A stretch of DNA of 64,000 nt from Leptolyngbya sp. NIES-2104. GTDB lineage: Bacteria > Cyanobacteriota > Cyanobacteriia > Leptolyngbyales > Leptolyngbyaceae. The stretch's first letter is position 1. Every line of letters starts with the position of its first letter. The position numbers and the translations under genes are program-made. Positions 26,410-34,719 of the stretch are shown here, piece by piece. The notes beneath the pieces are model-generated. The model was not told where the DNA came from and made no database searches. It saw nothing but the letters and a program-made list of their open reading frames with translations. The stretch is from the NCBI RefSeq assembly GCF_001485215.1, contig NZ_BBWW01000001.1, forward strand, positions 5,580,001 to 5,644,000. The letters are read 5' to 3'.

Positions 26410-27612
26410 GTGACAAAACGAGTTCTGATCGGCATCAGTGGTGGGATTGCGGCTTATAAAGTGTGCAATGTCGTTTCTGCATTGGCAAAAGATGGGATTG
26501 AGGTCAAAGTCATTCTTACGGATTCTGCTCAAGAGTTTGTTTCACCGTTGACGTTTGCCACCTTGAGCCGAAATCCGGCTTATGTCGATCGCGCTTTTTG
26601 GGAAGCTTCTAATCCTCGCCCGCTGCATATCGAATTAGCAGAATGGGCGGATCTATTTATGATTGCTCCTCTAACTGCGAACACCTTAGCAAAATTGGCT
26701 CATGGTTTGGCGGACAACTTGCTGACCAATACCGTTCTCGCTTCAGTCTGTCCGGTGTTGTTAGCGCCTGCGATGAATACGGATATGTGGGAACAGCGAT
26801 CGACGCAGCGCAACTGGAAAGAGTTACTGTGTGATCCGCGCTACCATTCGGCTGATCCGGGTTCTGGGATTCTTGCTTGCGATCGCATTGGAACCGGACG
26901 CATGGCAGAACCGGAAGAATTGTTAGCGCAAATTCGATCGCTCTTACACACGAATGGAAAGCGAGATTTAACTGGAAAGCACGTTTTAATTAGTGCAGGA
27001 GGAACCCGTGAACATTTTGATCCAGTGCGGTTTATCGGTAATCCTTCAACTGGAAAAATGGGAATTGCGATCGCGCAAGCTGCCTTACACCGAGGCGCAC
27101 AAGTCACCCTGGTTCATGCTCCGATCGAGTCTCATCTTCTCGCGTCACTTCGCAATGTTCGTCTTGTTTCTGTGACTAGTTCCGCAGAGATGCAGCAAGC
27201 CATGAAAGAGCATTTTAGCGTTGCAGATTATATTGTAATGTCTGCTGCTGTTGGTGATGTTCGCTCTGATCTCTATAGTGATTCTAAACTTCCAAAAGAT
27301 CAGTTACCAAAATCATTAGAGCTTGTTTCGATTCCTGATATCGTGGCTGAGTTATCAACGTTGAAAAAGCCGCATCAAGTCTTGATTGGATTTGCTGCAC
27401 AAACCGGGGATTACGTCACACCCGCGATCGACAAATTGAAGCGAAAAAATTTAGACGCGATCGTTGCTAATCCTGTGGATCAACCGAATAGCGGATTTGG
27501 CAGCGATACGAATCAAGCGGTAATTCTTGATCGTTCTGGTCGTCAGTTCACCATTCCGCCTTGTTCTAAGTTAGAAATGGCACATCAACTCTTCGACTTT
27601 TTCAACCTTTAA
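26410..27612 (+). CDS. coaBC: bifunctional CoaBC (Dfp), coenzyme A synthesis
   Basis: Bifunctional phosphopantothenate-cysteine ligase and phosphopantothenoylcysteine decarboxylase. The 400-residue product starts MTKRVLIGISGGIAAYKVCN, typical of the flavin decarboxylase half, with LAPAMNTDMW and GSGILACDRIGTGRM further on. The ligase half begins near residue 190 (GKHVLISAGGTREHFDPVRF, NPSTGKMG, ADYIVMSAAVGDVR). The GTG at 26410 gives the family's usual N-terminus; the open frame extends to 26344 without homology. The 3' end overlaps the convergent small gene by 11 bp. Confidence 0.95.
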   Translation: MTKRVLIGISGGIAAYKVCNVVSALAKDGIEVKVILTDSAQEFVSPLTFATLSRNPAYVDRAFWEASNPRPLHIELAEWADLFMIAPLTANTLAKLAHGLADNLLTNTVLASVCPVLLAPAMNTDMWEQRSTQRNWKELLCDPRYHSADPGSGILACDRIGTGRMAEPEELLAQIRSLLHTNGKRDLTGKHVLISAGGTREHFDPVRFIGNPSTGKMGIAIAQAALHRGAQVTLVHAPIESHLLASLRNVRLVSVTSSAEMQQAMKEHFSVADYIVMSAAVGDVRSDLYSDSKLPKDQLPKSLELVSIPDIVAELSTLKKPHQVLIGFAAQTGDYVTPAIDKLKRKNLDAIVANPVDQPNSGFGSDTNQAVILDRSGRQFTIPPCSKLEMAHQLFDFFNL

Positions 27613-27880
27613 GGCTTTCCCAGTCAGGACAGTCTGACCCCTCCCAACCAAACGGATGGAAGCCACAAATTAACGGTGTGCGGCGTTCTCGGCTGTAACC
27701 GTATGAAATCCCGTGATAATTCACACAGCCCCGACAAGCTTTTGGACGCGATGACTCAACTTCACTAAATCCTTGCTGCGATCGCAAAATCTGCCGATTA
27801 CTTTGCTGACGATGCCAATTGACATAATCCGCTTTACGCAATAGATAGTCAATTCGTCGTGGGGATCTAGCTGCATCCAT
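27602..27880 (-). CDS. small Cys/Trp-containing hypothetical protein
   Basis: A 92-residue protein with a striking C-terminal block: CRGCVNYHGISYGYSRERR, LICGFHPFGWEGSDCPDWES. The four cysteines, CxxC then C and C, together with His residues, suggest a zinc- or iron-sulfur-binding mini-domain. I recall similar CRGCxNYHG proteins across cyanobacteria without known function. ATG 27880 is favoured over a TTG at 27907. The segment 27881-28015, between it and the kinase stop, holds no other gene. Confidence 0.68.
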   Translation of the reverse strand: MDAARSPRRIDYLLRKADYVNWHRQQSNRQILRSQQGFSEVESSRPKACRGCVNYHGISYGYSRERRTPLICGFHPFGWEGSDCPDWESLKG

Positions 27881-28015
27881 TGATTTAGGGTTCCGGAGTA
27901 AGGACAACGTAGCGAAGCCGAAACTTCAGAAGCATTTTTGCGCCCTGAATGGTAATAGATTAACTGCATTCGATCGAGTTGCTCATCTCCCCTACGTCTA
28001 ATTTTTTGCAGTCGT

Positions 28016-29983
28016 TTAGACAGACAGTTGCCACACTTTGATCGTGTTGTCTGAGCTACCACTCGCAAACAGCTTGCCCTCTGAACTAATGGCGATCGCA
28101 TTCACCGCATGAGTATGCTCATTCAAGCTACAAATCAACTCGCCTGTTGTGAGATTCCAAAGCTTGACGGTTTTGTCGTTACTTCCACTGATCAAGGTTT
28201 TGCCGTCAGGACTGATCGCGATCGCGTTCACAATATCAAAATGTCCGGTCAAGGTTTGCAGCAATTCGCCGGTATTTGGTTGCCAAATTCGGATCGTTTT
28301 ATCTTTACTTGCGCTGATTAACCGATCGCCTTGAGGACTAATCGCGATCGACAAAATCGAATTCTGATGCCCGCTCAATGTCCGGATTTGTTGACCTGTC
28401 ACCAGATTCCAGAGCTTGATTTGATTATCGAGTCCACCACTCGCGACGATTTGCCCATTCGGACTGATGGCAACTGATCGCACCATTCCAGGAGTGATAA
28501 ATTTCTGTAAAAGCTCTCCAGTTGTCGATTTCCACACACAAACGGTACGATCCTCGCTACCGCTAATGATGAACTGACCATCTGGGCTAAACACAACCGA
28601 ATTCACATCGCGCAAGTGACCAGAAAGCGATCGAATTAAATCTCCATTCGGTAAACGCCACATTTTTATCGAATCATCATCGCTGCAACTAATGAGCCGT
28701 CCTTCTAGACTAAATGCGAGTGCATTGACCGATTTTGTGTGCCCGGTCAGGGTTCCTAGACGATCGCCCGTGTTCAAATCCCAGACCAAAATACGGTCGT
28801 CTAAACTGCCGCTGACTAAAGTTTTGCGATCGGGACTGATTGCGACTGAAATCACCCAAGCCGTATGACCGTGTAAGGTATGGAGGCATTTTCGAGCTTG
28901 AGAACTTTTTTGCGGCGATCGAGAAGCACTCACGGGTAAAGAAGGGGGAGGAGGGGGCGCAGAAATTCTCGGCTTCGAGGGGCGCGATTCTAACGGTGGC
29001 TCAGTTAGCGGAAATGACATTGATAACGGTGCGCCTTTTCCATTGCCATTACTAGAGTGTTTAACAGAAGTGCTGACTGCTGGGGTCGAAAGTGCCATTC
29101 TCAAATCGCGCATGACTTCATCAGCGGTTTGGTAACGTTCGCTAACGAGATCTCTTAACATGCGATCGAGAATCTCTCCAATCCGTTGACTTATGCCGCC
29201 GCCTCGAAGCTCTAAATGTTCACGCCAGAGCCAGCGACCCGACAGCGGATCATTTAATTCTTCTGGTCGAACCTGCGTCATCAGATACAAACAAGTCGCA
29301 CCCAAACTGTATAAATCACTCGCTGGATAGGCTTTACCGTTGCGTAATTGCTCGATCGGGGCATATCCCTCTGTGCCGATCCGAGTTCCAGGCTGAACTG
29401 AATTCGTCTCCGTTAAAACTTTCGCAATGCCAAAATCGATGAGCACTAATCGCCCATCGAGCTTACGGCGAATGATGTTTGCAGGTGTAATATCGCGGTG
29501 AATCACATGACGATCGTGAACAAATTTCAAAATGGGCAACAGTCGCACTAAGACTTCGCGAATCTTCTGTTCGTTGAATGCTCCTGAGTGCGCTAATTCT
29601 TGTGCCAGCGTTGACCCTTCGATAAATTGCTGAACTAAATACAGTCGCTGATCCTGCTCAAAGTAAGCTAAAAGTGCTGGGATATGCGGATGTTCCCCTA
29701 ATTCGTGCAGGCGAACGGCTTCCTGTTCAAACAGTTGAACCGCTTTATCGATCGCTTTTGTGCCTTTTAGCTGCGGGGAAAATTGCTTAATCACACAGCG
29801 AGTTCCTAAACGATCTTCATCAACTGCTAAAAACGTTTTACCAAATCCGCCTTGTCCTAAAAGTTGCAAAATTCGGTATCGTCCTCTGAGTTTTTCAATC
29901 AGCTTCGCATTGCAGGTCTGACAAAATTCGGAACCGTCGGGATTCTGCGGGTGAGGGCAATCAGGATTAATACAGTACGTCAT
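28016..29983 (-). CDS. Ser/Thr protein kinase with WD40 propeller
   Basis: A 655-residue cytosolic regulator. Cys4, Cys9, Cys21 and Cys24 form a short N-terminal zinc ribbon. The kinase domain spans about 35-295: glycine loop GQGGFGKT (43-50), Lys66, catalytic loop HRDITPANI with Asp164, and DFG at 183-185. A Ser/Pro-rich linker follows, then seven WD40 repeats from about 365 to 655 (each ending like VWDLNTG or LWNLTTG), enough for one complete beta-propeller. This is a hallmark cyanobacterial family; the propeller probably recruits substrates. All catalytic residues are intact. It diverges from moaD with 76 bp between starts. Confidence 0.93.
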   Translation of the reverse strand: MTYCINPDCPHPQNPDGSEFCQTCNAKLIEKLRGRYRILQLLGQGGFGKTFLAVDEDRLGTRCVIKQFSPQLKGTKAIDKAVQLFEQEAVRLHELGEHPHIPALLAYFEQDQRLYLVQQFIEGSTLAQELAHSGAFNEQKIREVLVRLLPILKFVHDRHVIHRDITPANIIRRKLDGRLVLIDFGIAKVLTETNSVQPGTRIGTEGYAPIEQLRNGKAYPASDLYSLGATCLYLMTQVRPEELNDPLSGRWLWREHLELRGGGISQRIGEILDRMLRDLVSERYQTADEVMRDLRMALSTPAVSTSVKHSSNGNGKGAPLSMSFPLTEPPLESRPSKPRISAPPPPPSLPVSASRSPQKSSQARKCLHTLHGHTAWVISVAISPDRKTLVSGSLDDRILVWDLNTGDRLGTLTGHTKSVNALAFSLEGRLISCSDDDSIKMWRLPNGDLIRSLSGHLRDVNSVVFSPDGQFIISGSEDRTVCVWKSTTGELLQKFITPGMVRSVAISPNGQIVASGGLDNQIKLWNLVTGQQIRTLSGHQNSILSIAISPQGDRLISASKDKTIRIWQPNTGELLQTLTGHFDIVNAIAISPDGKTLISGSNDKTVKLWNLTTGELICSLNEHTHAVNAIAISSEGKLFASGSSDNTIKVWQLSV

Positions 29984-30059
29984 ACTCAGAGGAGGGCGGG
30001 GATCGTCTTTCTTAGATTGATCTTTTTCGCCAAATTTTGAACATTACTGATTCTTAAAA

Positions 30060-30317
30060 ATGTCTGACTCGATTACCGTGACCGTGAAACTGTTTGCGGC
30101 ATATCAAGATGCGTATGGTTCGCCAGAACTGGCTTTGGAGTTGCCAGCGGGCATCACTGTTGCTCAAGTGTGCGATCGTCTTTTACACGATCGTCCCCAA
30201 CTCGCACCGCTCCGGGAAGTTACTCAATTTGGCGTAAATTTAGAATTTGTTTCCCCCGATACGATCGTTCAAAACGGCGATGAAATCGTGCTAATCCCCC
30301 CGGTGAGCGGAGGTTAG
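30060..30317 (+). CDS. moaD: molybdopterin synthase small subunit MoaD
   Basis: An 85-residue beta-grasp (ubiquitin-like) protein ending in Gly-Gly (VLIPPVSGG), the site that is adenylated and thiocarboxylated to supply sulfur to molybdopterin synthase. The start VTVKLFAAYQDAYGSPELAL fits MoaD better than ThiS. It has no moaE next to it. It lies upstream of thrC and a second beta-grasp protein. A MoaD product would serve the molybdenum cofactor of NarB, encoded later in the window. Confidence 0.85.
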   Translation: MSDSITVTVKLFAAYQDAYGSPELALELPAGITVAQVCDRLLHDRPQLAPLREVTQFGVNLEFVSPDTIVQNGDEIVLIPPVSGG

Positions 30318-30322
30318 GCAAT

Positions 30323-30348
30323 CCCGATAAAAAGAGTCGGGTTTATTT
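30323..30348 (+). terminator. weak terminator-like hairpin after moaD
   Basis: CCCGA (30323-30327) pairs with TCGGG (30337-30341) across a 9-nt loop and is followed by TTTATTT. The stem is only 5 bp, so it may be leaky. It separates moaD from thrC. Confidence 0.5.
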
Positions 30349-30431
30349 GACTCGGTATTTTCTGCGTGATACGATTTTGAGCGAAATCACAGTCAAACGA
30401 TAGATAGCTTGCAGTTAGGGAGTTTCGAGAC

Positions 30432-31727
30432 ATGACCGCCACCTACACAAGAACCAGCCAATCTGCTTTTGAAGCGCTCCAGTGTAAAGAGTGTGGAGCA
30501 GAGTACGAACCGAAAGCCACTCACGTCTGTGAATTGTGCTTTGGTCCGTTAGAAGTGAAATACGACTACGACTGGCTCCGCAAAACGGTCACACGCGAAA
30601 CGATTCAAGCAGGTCCGAATTCGATTTGGCGGTATCGTCCGTTCCTGCCCGTCGCAACCGACAATGTGATCGATGTGGGCACCGGAATGACTCCTTTGTT
30701 GCAGGCGAATCGTTTGGCGCGTCGTTTGGGGCTGAAAAAGCTCTACATCAAAAACGATGCTGTGAATATGCCAACTCTGAGCTTTAAGGATCGGGTAGTT
30801 TCAGTCGCACTGAGCCGCGCTCGTGAATTAGGCTTTACCACGGTTTCTTGTGCCAGTACCGGAAACTTAGCGAACTCGACCGCAGCGATCGCGGCTCATG
30901 CAGGTCTCGATTGTTGTGTGTTCATTCCGTCTGATCTTGAAGCTGGAAAAGTGCTCGGAACGCTAATTTACGGTCCGACGGTGATGGCTGTTCACGGCAA
31001 CTACGACCAAGTGAATCGCCTCTGTTCTGAGGTGGCAAACACTCACGGCTGGGGCTTTGTCAATATCAATCTGCGCCCGTACTACTCTGAAGGCTCGAAA
31101 ACTTTGGGCTACGAAGTGATCGAACAACTCGGCTGGCAACTTCCGGATCACATTGTGGCTCCATTAGCATCGGGTTCACTGTTCACCAAAATCTACAAAG
31201 GCTTCAAAGAATTCGTTGAGGTTGGATTGGTCGATGAAAAAGCAGTCCGATTCAGTGGCGCACAAGCGGAAGGATGCTCTCCGATCGCGAAAGCGTTCCA
31301 AGAAGGACGTGACTTTATCTCACCTGTGAAACCGAACACGATCGCAAAATCGATCGCGATCGGCAATCCTGCTGATGGGGTGTACGCGGTGGATATCGCC
31401 CGCAAGACCAACGGCAACATCGAATCGGTGAACGATGCCGAAATCGTTGATGGCATCAAGCTGCTGGCTGAAACCGAAGGAATCTTTACCGAAACCGCAG
31501 GCGGAACGACGATCGCAGTTCTGAAAAAATTGGTTGAAGCAGGCAAGATTGACCCCGAAGAAACCACGGTGGTTTATATCACTGGAAATGGGTTGAAGAC
31601 TCAGGAAGCGGTTCAAGGTTACATTGGCGAACCGTTCACGATCGAGCCGAAACTCGACAGCTTCGAGCGGGCACTGGAAAGATCCAGAACGCTCGATCGC
31701 TTAGAGTGGCAGCAAGTTTTGGTTTAA
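30432..31727 (+). CDS. thrC: threonine synthase
   Basis: PLP enzyme that makes threonine from O-phosphohomoserine. The 431-residue protein has a zinc-ribbon-like N-terminus (Cys18, Cys21, Cys33, Cys36), the PLP lysine at 119 in TLSFKDRVVSVAL, the STGNLANS phosphate/substrate segment and a GNGLKTQEAV C-terminal loop. It is followed 32 bp later by a beta-grasp protein gene. Given that neighbour, a second role as a sulfhydrylase-like enzyme could be asked, but the sequence motifs support ordinary threonine synthase. Confidence 0.94.
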   Translation: MTATYTRTSQSAFEALQCKECGAEYEPKATHVCELCFGPLEVKYDYDWLRKTVTRETIQAGPNSIWRYRPFLPVATDNVIDVGTGMTPLLQANRLARRLGLKKLYIKNDAVNMPTLSFKDRVVSVALSRARELGFTTVSCASTGNLANSTAAIAAHAGLDCCVFIPSDLEAGKVLGTLIYGPTVMAVHGNYDQVNRLCSEVANTHGWGFVNINLRPYYSEGSKTLGYEVIEQLGWQLPDHIVAPLASGSLFTKIYKGFKEFVEVGLVDEKAVRFSGAQAEGCSPIAKAFQEGRDFISPVKPNTIAKSIAIGNPADGVYAVDIARKTNGNIESVNDAEIVDGIKLLAETEGIFTETAGGTTIAVLKKLVEAGKIDPEETTVVYITGNGLKTQEAVQGYIGEPFTIEPKLDSFERALERSRTLDRLEWQQVLV

Positions 31728-31759
31728 TAGTTTAGTTATCCCCACACTGTTCTAAAGTC

Positions 31760-32035
31760 ATGTCTGTTAAAGTTCTAATTCCAACTCCATTGCAAAAGCT
31801 CACCAACGACCAAGCAACGGTCGAATGCAATGGTGAAACCATCAGTGCATTGTTAGAGTCGCTTGAAACGAATTGTCCGGGCATCAAAGCGCGTCTTTGT
31901 GATGAACAAGGAAAGCTTCGCCGCTTCGTGAATTTCTATGTGAACAGCGAAGATATTCGGTTTCTCGACAATGAGAATACAGCGCTAAAAGATGGTGACG
32001 AAGTGAGTATCATTCCTGCGATCGCGGGGGGTTGA
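31760..32035 (+). CDS. MoaD/ThiS-like beta-grasp sulfur-carrier candidate
   Basis: A 91-residue ubiquitin-like protein ending in Gly-Gly ([10 protein letters not shown]), so it is ready for adenylation and thiocarboxylation. The sequence ([35 protein letters not shown]) is of the CysO/MoaD-like group and is distinct from the MoaD at 30060. It sits 32 bp after thrC in the same direction and ends at a clear terminator, so it is probably cotranscribed with thrC. Known systems pair such carriers with PLP enzymes of cysteine or homocysteine synthesis; here the acceptor is unknown. Confidence 0.85.
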   Translation: MSVKVLIPTPLQKLTNDQATVECNGETISALLESLETNCPGIKARLCDEQGKLRRFVNFYVNSEDIRFLDNENTALKDGDEVSIIPAIAGG

Positions 32036-32058
32036 TCGATCGAACATTCTTCACTCAG

Positions 32059-32093
32059 AACTCCAGGCTGATTCAGAAGCTTGGAGTTTTTTT
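32059..32093 (+). terminator. rho-independent terminator of the thrC operon
   Basis: AACTCCAGGCT (32059-32069) pairs with AGCTTGGAGTT (32078-32088) over 11 bp with one G-T wobble and an 8-nt loop. The stem runs into seven T residues at 32087-32093. Confidence 0.88.
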
Positions 32094-32126
32094 ACTAGCG
32101 TGAATTTGATGAGTTTTTGCACTCCG

Positions 32127-32168
32127 TTGCTCAATCGCCCCGAATTCCATTCCGGGGCGATTGAGCAA
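32127..32168. repeat. interspersed palindrome, short copy
   Basis: A perfect 16-bp palindrome: TTGCTCAATCGCCCCG (32127-32142) and CGGGGCGATTGAGCAA (32153-32168), with a 10-nt spacer AATTCCATTC, followed by GAAGCGAGG. The GCCCCGAATTCCATTCCGGG core is the same as in the element at 63174-63360, so it is a reduced member of that family. It lies between the thrC terminator and the end of the TPR gene at 32197. Confidence 0.8.
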
Positions 32169-32196
32169 CGAAGCGAGGAGCCTTATGAATCTCACG

Positions 32197-32661
32197 TCAA
32201 CTCAGTTTCGCCGTACATTCCAAAATCAATCGCTGATTTTCGATCGCATAAGGCTGAATTTCCAAAGCTTGCCGAAATGCTGCGATCGCATCTCGATATT
32301 CACCTAATGCCGCGTAAGACAATCCCAAGCCGTGTAACGCTCCGAAGTGAATTGGATTTAGCTCGATCACTTTTTGACAATCCGCGATCGCTTTTCGGTA
32401 TTGTTGCTGCACAAAATACAAAACAGCGCGTCGATTCCAAGCTTCGGCAAAATCAGGTAATTTCTCAATCAGTTCGGATAAGACTGCTTCTGCTTGAGGT
32501 GCTTCGCCAGATTCTAAAAGTACCTGTGCTCTCTGTAGAGTTTGCAACCCCGCTACGCCTTTTTGATTAAACCAAATTTGCCATAAGGCTTGAGTTGCAT
32601 CAGATCGGACATCTTCATCCGGATTTTTTAGCGCTTCAAGCAGAACTTCGATTTCTTTCAT
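32197..32661 (-). CDS. TPR-repeat protein
   Basis: A 154-residue soluble protein. Residues 1-40 look like a short helical (HEAT-like) lead (LLEALKNPDEDVRSDATQAL), followed by three to four tetratricopeptide repeats (QVLLESGEAPQAEAVLSELI, YFVQQQYRKAIADCQKVIEL, GLSYAALGEYRDAIAAFRQA). It is probably a protein-interaction scaffold; the partner is unknown. It reads in the same direction as the two permease genes upstream of it, 36 bp away, but a functional link is not evident. Confidence 0.82.
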   Translation of the reverse strand: MKEIEVLLEALKNPDEDVRSDATQALWQIWFNQKGVAGLQTLQRAQVLLESGEAPQAEAVLSELIEKLPDFAEAWNRRAVLYFVQQQYRKAIADCQKVIELNPIHFGALHGLGLSYAALGEYRDAIAAFRQALEIQPYAIENQRLILECTAKLS

Positions 32662-32697
32662 AACAGATGCAACAGGGATTGAAATTCAGGATAGCAA

Positions 32698-33621
32698 CTA
32701 TTGCGATCGCGGATCAAACCCGTCGCGCAGTCCATCTCCTAATAAGTTAAATGCCAGCACGATGAGTGTAATCGCGAATCCTGGAAAGAGTGTTGTCCAA
32801 GGGGAGGTCAGAAAATATCCACCTCGAAACGCATCTGCTAACATCGTTCCCAGTTCTAGGGTGGGCGGTTGTGCTCCCAGTCCTAAAAATCCAAGTCCAG
32901 CGGCTTCGAGCGTTGCAGTTCCCAATGATAAAGAGGCTTGAACAATGATCGGCGCTAAGCTTCCCGGTAGAATGTGTTTGACAATAATTTGCGGGGCGGT
33001 AGCTCCGATCGCTTTAGCAGCCAGGATGTAATCTTGTTCACGAAGCGATAACACCAGACTGCGAGTAAGGCGAATAAAAATCGGAATTTGCACAATACCG
33101 ACTGCCAGCATTACGGTCTGTAGACTGTTGAGGCGAATGGCGAAGAGCGTGATTCCGGCAAAGCTCACTCTCAATTGGGGATTGGTCGCAATGGTGAGAA
33201 TCACGATCGCGAGTAGAATCGACGGAAACGCCAGCAAAATATCTGTGTACCAGCGAACCAGCGTATCAATCAACCCGCGAAAATAACCTGCAATTAATCC
33301 AAGAATGAGACCGATCGTAGCTCCGATTCCAACTGATCCTAAGCTAATGATCAAAGATGTCCGAATGCCATGCAAAATCGATGCAAGCAAATCACGTCCT
33401 AATCCATCCGTACCGAGTAGATGAATCGCGCTGGGGGGCTGCAATCTGGAAATCACATCAAGATTGCGTCCAAGTTCATACGGGATCAGAATCGGAGCTA
33501 GAAGCGCGATCGCAATCAATCCAACCGTCAGCATCAATCCGATTTTGCCGGATGTCGATCGCCAAAATCGACGAATTGAACGTGAACTACTGATATCGAA
33601 TTCTCGGATCAATAATTGCAT
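32698..33621 (-). CDS. ABC transporter permease, OppC/DppC type
   Basis: A 307-residue inner-membrane permease of a peptide/nickel-type ABC importer. It has the N-terminal OppC_N segment (GKIGLMLTVGLIAIALLAP), the periplasmic LLGTDGLGRDLLASILHG block typical of DppC/OppC, and the cytoplasmic EAA loop (DYILAAKAIGATAPQIIVKH). About six transmembrane helices are expected. Its start overlaps the end of the OppB-type gene by 35 bp. The matching ATPases may be those at 50013-51647; no binding protein is in view, so the substrate (peptide, metal or other) is open. Confidence 0.9.
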   Translation of the reverse strand: MQLLIREFDISSSRSIRRFWRSTSGKIGLMLTVGLIAIALLAPILIPYELGRNLDVISRLQPPSAIHLLGTDGLGRDLLASILHGIRTSLIISLGSVGIGATIGLILGLIAGYFRGLIDTLVRWYTDILLAFPSILLAIVILTIATNPQLRVSFAGITLFAIRLNSLQTVMLAVGIVQIPIFIRLTRSLVLSLREQDYILAAKAIGATAPQIIVKHILPGSLAPIIVQASLSLGTATLEAAGLGFLGLGAQPPTLELGTMLADAFRGGYFLTSPWTTLFPGFAITLIVLAFNLLGDGLRDGFDPRSQ

Positions 33622-34591
33622 ACGATAGATCTACTAATAGATTAATTAAGACAAATACGATCGCTACGAAAACTACGCCACCTTGCACGACCGGATAATC
33701 CCGCGCCAAAATGCCCTCGTAAATCCAAGATCCGATTCCCGCCCAAGAGAAGATTGTTTCGGTTAACACTGCACCACTTAATAAGGTGCCAAACTGAAGT
33801 CCGATCGTTGTATTAATCGGCAATAGTGCATTCTTCAGCGCATGACGCAAAATCACTACGCGATCGGACAATCCTTTTGCCTTTGCAGTTCGGATATAGT
33901 CTTGAGACAGCACTTCTAACATGGCACTGCGAGTAATTCTAGCCATGATCGCTAATGGAATCGTTCCTAATGTCAATGCTGGAAGAATCAAATGTGCAAT
34001 CACATCAAAGAACGCTGGAATGTTGAATTTTAACAACGTATCTAAGACATAAAACCCTGTAATAGGCTGAAAATCAAATCCAAAATTAATGCGACCACTC
34101 GGCGGCAAAACTTTTAGCGTCACTGAGAATAGATAGATCAATAACAATCCCAACCAATACACCGGAAGCGAAACCCCGACTAATGAACCTGCGATCGTCA
34201 CTTGATCCTGCCAGCGATTTTTCTGCACTGCTGCAATGATGCCTGCTGGAACTCCAAGAATGATTGCCACCAGAGTTGCAGCGATCGACAGTTCAAACGT
34301 TGCCGCCCAACGCGTCCGTATCTCATCAAAGACTGGAATTCCGCTCAAGATACTATTACCTAAGTTCAACTGCAATAGATTGCCGAGAAACGCAAAGTAT
34401 TGAATATACCAAGGGCGATCGAGTCCGAGTTGAGTCCGCAGTGCTGCAATTTGTTCGGGGGTGGCGCGTTCTCCGGCAAGCACGATCGCCGGATCACCCG
34501 GAATCGATCGCAGCAATAGAAATACCGCTAATGTAATGCCAAATAAAACGGGAATTAGCCCCAAAAGCCGTCTCAGAATGTATCGCGACAT
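33587..34591 (-). CDS. ABC transporter permease, OppB/DppB type
   Basis: A 334-residue permease that pairs with the OppC-type protein. The start MSRYILRRLLGLIPVLFGIT is the classical OppB/DppB first helix, and SIPGDPAIVLAGERATPEQI the following periplasmic block. The EAA loop is SQDYIRTAKAKGLSDRVVIL and the C-terminus IIDPRIRYQ is also typical. It overlaps the downstream OppC-type gene by 35 bp, so the two are expressed together. A periplasmic substrate-binding protein gene would be expected upstream, but none is there; sat comes next. Confidence 0.9.
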   Translation of the reverse strand: MSRYILRRLLGLIPVLFGITLAVFLLLRSIPGDPAIVLAGERATPEQIAALRTQLGLDRPWYIQYFAFLGNLLQLNLGNSILSGIPVFDEIRTRWAATFELSIAATLVAIILGVPAGIIAAVQKNRWQDQVTIAGSLVGVSLPVYWLGLLLIYLFSVTLKVLPPSGRINFGFDFQPITGFYVLDTLLKFNIPAFFDVIAHLILPALTLGTIPLAIMARITRSAMLEVLSQDYIRTAKAKGLSDRVVILRHALKNALLPINTTIGLQFGTLLSGAVLTETIFSWAGIGSWIYEGILARDYPVVQGGVVFVAIVFVLINLLVDLSYAIIDPRIRYQ

Positions 34592-34719
34592 AAATCAATC
34601 CATTCGCCATTCTCAATGTATCGATCAAATGAGCGATCGCGCCAAACGCAAAAAAATTGCTTGCCAAGACAACACTCGACAAGCAACGATTAGAACTGAA
34701 TTGAAACCAGAGCGTGTTT

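Noticed and set aside
27721-28101. 126-codon minus-strand frame between coaBC and the kinase
   Set aside because: Overlaps both the kinase end and the CRGCVNYHG gene in another frame and resembles no protein.
30432-31727. thrC product as a cysteine/homocysteine synthase
   Set aside because: The zinc-ribbon N-terminus and SFKDR PLP block match threonine synthase; the neighbour alone does not justify renaming it.
32100-32570. 156-codon plus-strand frame over the TPR gene
   Set aside because: It runs antisense to a clear TPR protein and through the palindromic repeat; composition is that of a shadow frame.
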